Positions 7,381-13,954 of a stretch of DNA of 19,695 nucleotides are shown here, in pieces (within the stretch, counting starts at the first letter, position 1; every line of letters starts with the position of its first letter). A program made the position numbers and the translations under genes. The notes below the pieces were generated by a model. It searched no databases. It saw nothing but the letters and a program-made list of their open reading frames with translations, and had not been told where the DNA came from. This stretch comes from Actinomycetes bacterium (lineage in GTDB: Bacteria; Actinomycetota; Acidimicrobiia; Acidimicrobiales; Palsa-688). The stretch lies in NCBI GenBank assembly GCA_021808425.1, contig JAKBBS010000047.1:1-19695 (forward strand). The letters are read 5' to 3'.

Positions 7381-7778
7381 TCTTGCACCAATTCGATCAA
7401 AGTCCCGAAGGCGGTCTTCGGGTGCAGGAACGCCACCGTCGTCCCACGAGAGCCGGGCCGCGGCTCGGCGTCGATGGCCTTCGCACCGGCCGCTACGGCT
7501 TGGCGGAGCGCATCGGCACAGTCGTCGACCCTGTAGCCGACGTGGTGAATGCCCTCGCCCTTCGCGTCGAGGAACTTTGCGACCGTCGAGTCAGCCCGTA
7601 TCGGGCTCAGAAGCTGGACGTACGAGTCGGCGACCGACAGCAACGCCTCTTCGACACCGTCGCGCTCGATCGTCTCGCGGTGCGAAACAGTCGCCGCAAA
7701 GGTGTCCGCATACCACTGGACGGCTGCGTCGAGATCCCTCACGGCTATCGCCACATGGTCGACTTCGGTTAGAAGCAT
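7377..7778 (-). CDS. mce: Methylmalonyl-CoA epimerase (VOC/glyoxalase fold)
   Basis: Interconverts the (S) and (R) forms of methylmalonyl-CoA between propionyl-CoA carboxylase and methylmalonyl-CoA mutase. 133 residues, normal for the family. The two beta-alpha-beta-beta-beta modules carry the expected metal ligands: His8 (VDHVAIAV), Gln55 (YVQLLSP), His78 or its neighbour (GIHHVGYRV) and Glu129 (TLIELVQE). The HHVGYRV and FLHPKTAFGTLIEL segments are the epimerase form of VOC proteins. Start is ATG 7778; GTG 7781 directly before it is an alternative. The hydrolase gene upstream ends 32 bp away, and the stop overlaps the map start. A possible imperfect hairpin (CCCAAGG/CCTGGG, about 7782-7797) lies just before the start codon, significance unknown. 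No mutase gene is in the window. Confidence 0.9.
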   Translation of the reverse strand: MLLTEVDHVAIAVRDLDAAVQWYADTFAATVSHRETIERDGVEEALLSVADSYVQLLSPIRADSTVAKFLDAKGEGIHHVGYRVDDCADALRQAVAAGAKAIDAEPRPGSRGTTVAFLHPKTAFGTLIELVQE

Positions 7779-7810
7779 CACCCAAGGCTACCTGGGCGAC
7801 CGGAGTTTTT

Positions 7811-8611
7811 TCACAAACTGTCCAGAAACGAGACCACCGCGCAGGTGACCTCGGTCTCCTGCTCGGGGATGAGGGCGTGCCCCGCCCGCGGAACGACCAC
7901 CAGGCGACCCCGCTCACCGAGAGATTCCACGAGAGAGCGTGCGTTCGCCGGAGGCGATATCCGGTCCTCGGCACCCACGACCGCCAGGACCCGGATCGGC
8001 GGAGGGGGCAGCCACCAGTCCTGCGTGCTCGTTGCCGCCACCGCCGTCGCTTGCGCGTGCGCCGCCTCCGCGTACCACCCGTCGGCCCACACCGACGCGT
8101 CGTTGCCTGGGGCAAAGAATGCTTCCCTGACGTCGTCGAGATGGCCTTCTTCGCTCGCCGGAACCTCGAAGCATCGCTGAAGCGCTGCCCGAGCGGAGCC
8201 ATCGCCGGGAATCAGACCGCCGCAACCCAACAGCACAAGGCCCCCGACAAGATCGGGCCTGTCGGTGGCGAGGCAGCGGGCGACCCGGTTTCCGAAGGCG
8301 TGACCGATGACCACCACCCTCGGGGAACCCTCGAGCGCGGATTCGATGGTGACGGCAACCCCGCGAGCCAGGTCGTGAAGGTCCGACCCATCCGCCGGCA
8401 GCGGACTGGGGGGAACGCCGGGCAACTCGACAGCGATCGAAGACCAGCCGACCCGCCGCGCCGCTGCGGCCAGCGGGTCGAGGTCGCGGACCGGACGCCC
8501 AAGCGACGCAAGGCAAACGACACAACGACCAGCGGCATTACCCGAACCGGAACCGGCGCTCGCCTCGCCTCGATCGAAGCGGTAATGCAGTCCAGCGCCC
8601 GAGGGGACCAT
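7811..8611 (-). CDS. Alpha/beta-hydrolase-fold protein with Ala at the nucleophile position
   Basis: 266 residues with the alpha/beta hydrolase layout: an N-terminal strand region, a nucleophile-elbow motif, a cap region (about 130-200), AVVGAEDRISPPANARSL with acid Asp216, and VVVPRAGHALIPEQ with His245. The elbow reads VVVIGHAFGNRVAR. The usual GHSxG Ser is Ala105 (codon GCC at 8299-8297), so the normal serine hydrolase triad is incomplete while Asp and His are kept. The reaction is therefore unclear; it may be a lyase or other non-serine chemistry, a cofactor-free dioxygenase-like use, or a binding role. No signal peptide, so cytoplasmic. The gene follows the arylsulfatase stop by 15 bp, so it is very likely cotranscribed with the organosulfur genes. 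The substrate cannot be named. Confidence 0.85.
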   Translation of the reverse strand: MVPSGAGLHYRFDRGEASAGSGSGNAAGRCVVCLASLGRPVRDLDPLAAAARRVGWSSIAVELPGVPPSPLPADGSDLHDLARGVAVTIESALEGSPRVVVIGHAFGNRVARCLATDRPDLVGGLVLLGCGGLIPGDGSARAALQRCFEVPASEEGHLDDVREAFFAPGNDASVWADGWYAEAAHAQATAVAATSTQDWWLPPPPIRVLAVVGAEDRISPPANARSLVESLGERGRLVVVPRAGHALIPEQETEVTCAVVSFLDSL

Positions 8612-8626
8612 ATCTTTAGCCGCTCG

Positions 8627-10927
8627 TTATTGGCGCGACATCTGGGCCCGCGCGCCGGCCGCCAGGGCCTCTCCGTCAGCGGAGGCGGCGTTGGAGCGTT
8701 CGGGGATCTCGAATACGACGAGCTTCACCTTCCCAGCGAACGGGAACGGCGCCTCGTAGTCGTCGCACGAGGGCGAACCCGGGTCGGCGCCGATGTCCAT
8801 GCCGAGGGTCGAGAGCATGCGGAGGACCCCCGGGATCTCAACGGCGACGCCGGATACGCCGTCAACTGAGACGGTCGCGGCCGCCGCAGTCCCCGTCCTT
8901 TCGAAGACCGCCTCCACCGTCGAAGTACCTTGTGGGAGCAGCTCCGACGACGTCGCTTGGTAATGCACCCCGTACAGGTTGTAGTCGAAGACAACACGCC
9001 CTCCGGCCACATACACACAAATCCCGCTTGTGACCGACCCGTAGGAGACGAGCACACCGTCCTCGTCGCCTTTCGGGCGGTCGACTTCCACGGCGATAGT
9101 GAAGGAGCGGGCGCCCAGCGGCGGCGCCGCGTCCGAGTTGACGTGCGACACCGGCGGGAGGAACACGAAGCGACGGCCGATCTCAGCGAGTCGCCGCTTG
9201 CCTGCCATGCCGAACAACTCCCCGCTCCTCTCGTCGAGCGGTAGGACCCCGTAGCGGCCGGCTTCAACCCACCAACGTTCGATCATCTCCCGCAGCTTCT
9301 CCGGGCGTTCCGCTGCGAGGTCGTGGCATTCGGAGAAATCGGCGTCGAGGTGGTAAAGCTCCCAGCGGTCCTCGTCGAAGGACGTGGAGCGCTGATGGAA
9401 CGAGACAGCCTTCCATCCGTCGTGGTAGATACCGCGGTGGCCCAGCATCTCGAAGTGCTGCACCGTCTTCACTGTCGGCGTCGACCCCGCTCCGTCGCTG
9501 AACGTGTAAGCGAGGCTCGTCCCGCTGATCGGCTGCTGAGGAACACCCCGGTACACGGCGGGCGCAGCGACACCGGCCACATCGAGGATTGTCGGGGCGA
9601 TGTCGCTGACGTGGCAGAACTGTGTCCTCACCGACCCGCGCTCGGAGATACCGGCAGGCCAATGCACTATGAGCGGGTCACGGACCCCCCCACCGTGGGT
9701 GTTCTGCTTGTAGCGCCTGAGGGGAGTGTTGCCCGCCTGTGCCCAGCCCCACGGATAGTTGTTGTTCGCCCGGGGGCCGCCTATATCGTCGAAGCGCTCG
9801 AGGCTCTCGTCGAGCGTTTCGATCGCACCGTTGAAGAAGTGAATAGAGTCCACCATCCCGTTCGGGCCGCCCTCCTGGCTTGCTCCGTTGTCGGAGATCA
9901 GCACGAACAGGGTGTTCTCGACGGCGCCGAGCGACTCGAGTCCGCCGACCAGCCGGCCGACCTGGGCATCAGTGTGGTCCAGGAACCCGGCGAACGCCTC
10001 CTGCAGTCTGAGGGCGAGCCGCTTCTCATCTCCCGATAGCTCGTCCCACGGACGCACACCCTGGTTGCGGGGAGGGAGATCGGTCCCGGGGGGGACGATT
10101 CCGAGCTCGAGCTGGCGGGCGAACCAGGCGTCTCGCACCTTGTCCCAGCCCTCGTCGAAGCGGCCGCGGTACTTCGCCAGGTATTGCGGCGGTGCCTGAT
10201 GGGGGGCGTGGGTGGCTCCGAAGCAGAAGTAGAGGAAAAAGGGGCGAGTCGGCGCGTTCGAGCGTTGATCACGAAGCATCGCCAATGCGTTGTCGACGAG
10301 GTCCTCGGACACGTGGTAGCCCTCGTCCGGTCCATAAGGGGTGGGGATCGGATGGTTGTCGCAGTACAGCTCGGGATAGAACTGGCTCGTCTCGCCCTGC
10401 ATGAACCCGTAGAAGCGGTCGAATCCGCGCCGTAGCGGCCAATCGTCGAAAGGCCCCGCTGCGGAGGTCTCTTCCATGGGCGTGAGATGCCACTTGCCGA
10501 CTGCGAACGTCGAGTAGCCCGCCGCGCTGAGCAGCTCGGCGAGAGTCGCAGCGTCAGGCGGTATGCGCCCGGTGCAGTTGGGGAATCCGCTAGTCCAGTT
10601 CGAAAGGCCCCGCATCCCGACTGCATGATGGTTGCGCCCCGTCAGAAGAGCTGCCCTGGTCGGCGAACAGAGAGCGGTCGTGTGGAAGCTGTTGTAGCGA
10701 AGCCCGCCCGCTGCCAGTCCGTCGATGTTCGGCGTCTCGATGCTCGACCCATAACACCCGAGATGCGAGAAGCCGGTATCGTCCAAGACGACTACCACGA
10801 CGTTCGGTGCGTCGGGTCCAGGCTGCGGGCGCGCCGGCCAGTCCGGGGTGGACTCCGGGACCGTCCGACCTATCACTCCCCTCCAGGGTTGAACAGAAGG
10901 CCAACTCGCCGCTTGAGGCGTGCTCAT
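8627..10927 (-). CDS. Type I arylsulfatase (formylglycine-dependent), large cytoplasmic form
   Basis: 766-residue sulfatase that hydrolyses sulfate esters using a Cys-derived formylglycine. Catalytic features seen are NVVVVVLDDTGFSHLG with metal ligands Asp49 and Asp50, the activation motif CSPTRAALLTGRNHH with Cys87 (converted by a formylglycine-generating enzyme) and Arg91, and GKWHL (Lys145, His147). Also seen are FGATHAPHQAPP, and LISDNGASQEGG supplying the remaining metal ligands. A C-terminal beta-rich domain (about 600-750, containing DRPKGDEDGVLVSYG) is typical of the large mycobacterial-type arylsulfatases of about 770-790 residues. No signal peptide or lipobox is visible, so action inside the cell after import is likely. 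ATG 10927 overlaps the permease stop as ATGA. The aryl or alkyl substrate is not determinable. Confidence 0.95.
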   Translation of the reverse strand: MSTPQAASWPSVQPWRGVIGRTVPESTPDWPARPQPGPDAPNVVVVVLDDTGFSHLGCYGSSIETPNIDGLAAGGLRYNSFHTTALCSPTRAALLTGRNHHAVGMRGLSNWTSGFPNCTGRIPPDAATLAELLSAAGYSTFAVGKWHLTPMEETSAAGPFDDWPLRRGFDRFYGFMQGETSQFYPELYCDNHPIPTPYGPDEGYHVSEDLVDNALAMLRDQRSNAPTRPFFLYFCFGATHAPHQAPPQYLAKYRGRFDEGWDKVRDAWFARQLELGIVPPGTDLPPRNQGVRPWDELSGDEKRLALRLQEAFAGFLDHTDAQVGRLVGGLESLGAVENTLFVLISDNGASQEGGPNGMVDSIHFFNGAIETLDESLERFDDIGGPRANNNYPWGWAQAGNTPLRRYKQNTHGGGVRDPLIVHWPAGISERGSVRTQFCHVSDIAPTILDVAGVAAPAVYRGVPQQPISGTSLAYTFSDGAGSTPTVKTVQHFEMLGHRGIYHDGWKAVSFHQRSTSFDEDRWELYHLDADFSECHDLAAERPEKLREMIERWWVEAGRYGVLPLDERSGELFGMAGKRRLAEIGRRFVFLPPVSHVNSDAAPPLGARSFTIAVEVDRPKGDEDGVLVSYGSVTSGICVYVAGGRVVFDYNLYGVHYQATSSELLPQGTSTVEAVFERTGTAAAATVSVDGVSGVAVEIPGVLRMLSTLGMDIGADPGSPSCDDYEAPFPFAGKVKLVVFEIPERSNAASADGEALAAGARAQMSRQ

Positions 10928-11814
10928 TGGTTCCCTCCGTGCGTGCCTGCAAGCTCGATCGCCCTCCAGCGCAGCAGCCGGTTCTCGAGCGCCCTCACGA
11001 GCGCCGAAACCGCTAGCGCGACTATCACCAGCAGTATCAACCCTCCGAAGAACCCGGTCGTGTCGAAACTTCCCATCTTGAGCGCCAGGTAACCGCCGAG
11101 GCCGTCGCTCCCGGTGAGCATCTCTCCGACGACCGCCCCAAGGAACGCGTAGGTCAAGGCGAGCTGAAGACCCGCGAAGATCGACGGGGTAGCCGAAGGC
11201 AGGACGAATTTGAAGAAGCGCTCCCGCCGGCTTGCGCCGAGAACCCTTGCGAGGAGCAGGTGGTCACGGTTGACGCTCTGCAACCCTGCAAACGTGTTGA
11301 ATGCGACGATAAAGAAGCTGAGGCTCACGATCAGGACGATCCGGCTCAGAGATCCGAGCCCGAACCACAAGACGAAAAGAGGTGCGAGCGCTATCCGCGG
11401 GATCGAGTTGAAGCCGGTCATGAAAGGGCGGACTATCACGTCAACCGACTTGAACTCCGCCAGCAGGTAGCCGGCGCCAAGGCCGAGCAGAGCGGACAAA
11501 GCGAAGCCGACGAAGGTCTCGTAGAGCGTAGTTCCGATCAGGCCGAGAAGGCCACCGCTGTCCACGCCGTGCCAGAACGACGGGAAGTACTGCGACGGTT
11601 CGCTGACGAAAGCCGGGTTCAGAACCTTGGTCGCTGCGAGCAGCTGCCACGAGCCGAAAAGAGCGACGAGTAGCACCAGCTGGATCGCCCTCACCCTGAC
11701 CGATTTCGCGGCAGGTCGCCGTTTGCGCTGTCCCGACCTGCCGCTGGCAAGGCCGCCGGCGAAGTCGTTGCGGACGGCAGCATCCGCCTCCAGGCTGGCT
11801 TCGAGCGCTGTCAT
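10924..11814 (-). CDS. NitT/TauT-type ABC transporter permease (SsuC/TauC-like)
   Basis: 296-residue integral membrane subunit of an ABC importer for nitrate/taurine/sulfonate-type solutes. About six hydrophobic segments are visible, from IQLVLLVALFGSWQLLAA near residue 45 to FGGLILLVIVALAVSALV near 270. The cytoplasmic EAA loop, LLARVLGASRRERFFKFVLP, which docks on the ATPase, lies near residue 195. IPRIALAPLFVLWFGLG is the family's central block. The N-terminus has an unusually long charged tail of about 40 residues before the first helix. ATG 11814 was chosen because it overlaps the ATPase stop as ATGA; an in-frame upstream start at 11847 would lie inside the ATPase gene. With the adjacent ATPase and binding protein it makes a complete importer, and sulfatase genes on both sides suggest an organosulfur substrate. 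Confidence 0.93.
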   Translation of the reverse strand: MTALEASLEADAAVRNDFAGGLASGRSGQRKRRPAAKSVRVRAIQLVLLVALFGSWQLLAATKVLNPAFVSEPSQYFPSFWHGVDSGGLLGLIGTTLYETFVGFALSALLGLGAGYLLAEFKSVDVIVRPFMTGFNSIPRIALAPLFVLWFGLGSLSRIVLIVSLSFFIVAFNTFAGLQSVNRDHLLLARVLGASRRERFFKFVLPSATPSIFAGLQLALTYAFLGAVVGEMLTGSDGLGGYLALKMGSFDTTGFFGGLILLVIVALAVSALVRALENRLLRWRAIELAGTHGGNQ

Positions 11815-12656
11815 TGCCTGACGACCTCCTCGCTCAGATCGCTCCACAGTTGCTGGTATATACGGTGGTATCCCTCGTCGGATTGCAAGGTGACGACCGA
11901 GCGCGGCCGGGGAAGGTCCACCTCGAGCACCCTTTTTATGCGACCGGGTCGAGCGGTCATTAGGACGACCCGGTCGGCAAGGCTGATCGCCTCCGACAGG
12001 TCATGCGTGATGAGCACCACCGTTGCGCCCAAATCGGCCCACAGCCGGCTGAAAGTGTCCTGGAGAAGGAGCTTCGTCTGCGCGTCGAGAGCCGAGAAAG
12101 GCTCGTCGAGCATGAGCAGGTCAGGCCGGGTCGCGAGGGTCCGCGCGATCGCAACGCGCTGGCGCATCCCCTGCGACAGCTGAGCCGGGTACGCTCCTGC
12201 GCTGTCGGAAAGCCCGACAGCGCCAAGCAGCTCTTCCGCCCGCCGGCGTCGCTCTGCCTTTGCAACTCCCACCATCTCCAACGCGAGCTCAGCGTTTCCG
12301 AGGACGGTACGCCACGGAAGAAGGGCGTCACGGGCGAAGAGGTACCCGACGTTGGCGTCGCCGAGCTTCGGCGAGCCTCCGTGGACTTCCACTCTTCCCG
12401 CCTCCGCGCCAACCAGTCCCGCGACGAGGTTGAGCAGCGTCGTCTTGCCGCAACCCGAGGGGCCGACGATCGCAACAAACTCTCCCCGGCGGATGTCCAG
12501 GTCGATACCGTCGAGCACGGTGCGCCGCGATCCGTCGGGTGCGGCGAAGGAGTGCCGCACGCCAGATATGCGAACGACGTTCGCCACGCCGGCGTCCCCA
12601 CGGCTCGACGCCGTCGAACCGCCGTCGACGTCCTGTCGCAGCGACGCGCCGGGCAT
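11811..12656 (-). CDS. NitT/TauT-type ABC transporter ATPase (SsuB/TauB-like)
   Basis: 281-residue ATPase that powers the importer. Seen: Walker A GPSGCGKTT (residues 65-73), signature LSQGMRQRVAIARTL (from 160), Walker B LLMLDEPFSALD with Glu185, and H-loop LITHDLSEA (His218). The DALLPWRTV segment after the Q-loop is diagnostic of the nitrate/sulfonate/taurine class. The usual Q-loop Gln (VFQ.DALLPW) is Ala108 here (YLFARDALLPW), and the signature has LSQGM rather than LSGGM. ATG 12656 shares one base with the binding-protein stop (TGATG); GTG 12659 is an alternative giving a 4-bp overlap. The first about 25 residues are poorly conserved. The C-terminus ends EEVVRQ just inside the permease start. 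Confidence 0.95.
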   Translation of the reverse strand: MPGASLRQDVDGGSTASSRGDAGVANVVRISGVRHSFAAPDGSRRTVLDGIDLDIRRGEFVAIVGPSGCGKTTLLNLVAGLVGAEAGRVEVHGGSPKLGDANVGYLFARDALLPWRTVLGNAELALEMVGVAKAERRRRAEELLGAVGLSDSAGAYPAQLSQGMRQRVAIARTLATRPDLLMLDEPFSALDAQTKLLLQDTFSRLWADLGATVVLITHDLSEAISLADRVVLMTARPGRIKRVLEVDLPRPRSVVTLQSDEGYHRIYQQLWSDLSEEVVRQ

Positions 12657-13954
12657 CACGACACTCCGGCGGCGGATGCGGCTGCAGTCACCTGGGCTTC
12701 AGTCGCAGGCGTGGTAGACGAGTACCACTGGGCAACTGGGATCGTGTGGCTGAGCAATCCGGCCTTGACCCAGAAGTTCATCACGTTCGCCGTTCCGGAC
12801 TCCCCGCCGGGCTCGCTGGCGAGGATCAAAGGAAGTGCGTACGCGAAGAACTTCGGTGCACCCGCTCCCTGCTCGAATGCGGCCAGGTCCTTCTCCGCTT
12901 GGAGTGTCGAGATCAGCTTCGTCAGGTTGGCCGGGTTGTGCACCCACACGTCGGCCTCGTCCATGGCCAGCTGGAACTTCGCCGCCACACCCGGGTTGGC
13001 GCTGAGCCAGCCGTTGCGCGCCCACATGCCAGCGCCAGCGTCCCCGGCGATAGAGCCGAGAAGGCCTCCCGCCTCGGAAAGCGCCTGGGTCGAGCTGAAG
13101 TTGAACAACAGCTTGTCACCTGCGATGTTCGTCAGGTAGTAGCCGAGGTCGGGGGAGACCATCGCGGCTGCCACCCTGTTTGCGCTGAGCGCGCTGATGA
13201 AGTTTGCGGGGAGGCCGCCAACAGCGGCGTACGACACGCCGCCCGCCCCAAGGCCTGCGGCCACCGCTAGCTGCTGCAGGAAGTAGTAGGACGACGATCC
13301 GAGCGAGACGACCCCGACCGGCTTGCCCTTGAGGTATGTGACGTTGCTCGGATACGTCGTCGGCGCTGTCGAACCTTTCGGAGCGACCAGCTGCCAGCCG
13401 GCCTTGACGGCGCCCGATATCAGGGTCAGCCCTACCCCCTTGTCCAGGAGCGGGCCCGCAAGCGACAGGTCGCCCATCGCGACGTCGGCGCTACCATTTG
13501 CGAGGGCCGCAAACGCGACGGGGCCACCGCTCGTTATGCCGATGACGTGCGCGTTGATGCCGTTCTTCGCGAAGAAGCCCTCCGCCGAGGCGATGTACGG
13601 CAGCCACGTATAGAACGAGCCGAGGTAGATCTCCAGGTTCATCGACACCGCCGCGGAGCTGGCCGGCGCCGAGGTGGAAGTGTTCGCTGTCGTGGTCGCT
13701 GCACCACCCGACGCCGTCGTCGTGCTCGAGCTCGCGGAGTGACTCGAGCTCCCACACGCGGAAAGGATTCCCGCCAGAAGCGCCAGGCCCCCGAGTCCGG
13801 CTGTCAGACGACCGCGGGCTCTGCGCGGCGCCCGCAAGCCGCCGTCCGCAGCGCGTTGCCTATCGACAGTAGCTCTGCCATTGATAGCTCGCGAGGCGCC
13901 GGGATCCGCGCCCTCGGCTTCACCTGCAGCACTGACGGAGTTGCGGTCGGTCAT
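12656..13954 (-). CDS. ABC transporter substrate-binding lipoprotein (SsuA/NMT1-like)
   Basis: 432-residue periplasmic-binding-type protein that captures the importer's ligand outside the membrane. A lipoprotein signal is present: ARGRLTAGLGGLALLAGILSAC with lipobox LSAC and Cys67. A Ser/Thr/Ala-rich spacer follows (about 68-103), then the binding domain starting NLEIYLGSFYTWLPYIASAEGFF. The family block GGPVAFAALANGSADVAMGD follows, as in sulfonate/taurine/nitrate binding proteins. The N-region before the signal helix is long (about 45 residues). ATG 13954 overlaps the upstream stop as ATGA and is preferred, but an in-frame TTG at 13837 with GGACGG upstream would give a normal-length signal peptide. 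The ligand is unknown; the flanking sulfatases favour a sulfate ester or sulfonate. Confidence 0.92.
   Translation of the reverse strand: MTDRNSVSAAGEAEGADPGASRAINGRATVDRQRAADGGLRAPRRARGRLTAGLGGLALLAGILSACGSSSHSASSSTTTASGGAATTTANTSTSAPASSAAVSMNLEIYLGSFYTWLPYIASAEGFFAKNGINAHVIGITSGGPVAFAALANGSADVAMGDLSLAGPLLDKGVGLTLISGAVKAGWQLVAPKGSTAPTTYPSNVTYLKGKPVGVVSLGSSSYYFLQQLAVAAGLGAGGVSYAAVGGLPANFISALSANRVAAAMVSPDLGYYLTNIAGDKLLFNFSSTQALSEAGGLLGSIAGDAGAGMWARNGWLSANPGVAAKFQLAMDEADVWVHNPANLTKLISTLQAEKDLAAFEQGAGAPKFFAYALPLILASEPGGESGTANVMNFWVKAGLLSHTIPVAQWYSSTTPATEAQVTAAASAAGVS

Noticed and set aside
7268..8869. 533-codon open frame on the plus strand
   Set aside because: Antisense to the epimerase and hydrolase genes. 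Its translation is Arg/Ser/Pro-rich with no recognisable domain, as expected for a shadow frame in GC-rich DNA.
12003..13139. 378-codon plus-strand open frame
   Set aside because: Lies opposite the ABC ATPase and binding-protein genes, whose motifs are clear on the minus strand; no domain in this frame.
12656..13954. Riboswitch or S-box upstream of the transporter genes
   Set aside because: There is no leader: the transporter genes overlap their upstream neighbours, and the operon's predicted leader is only about 20 nt.
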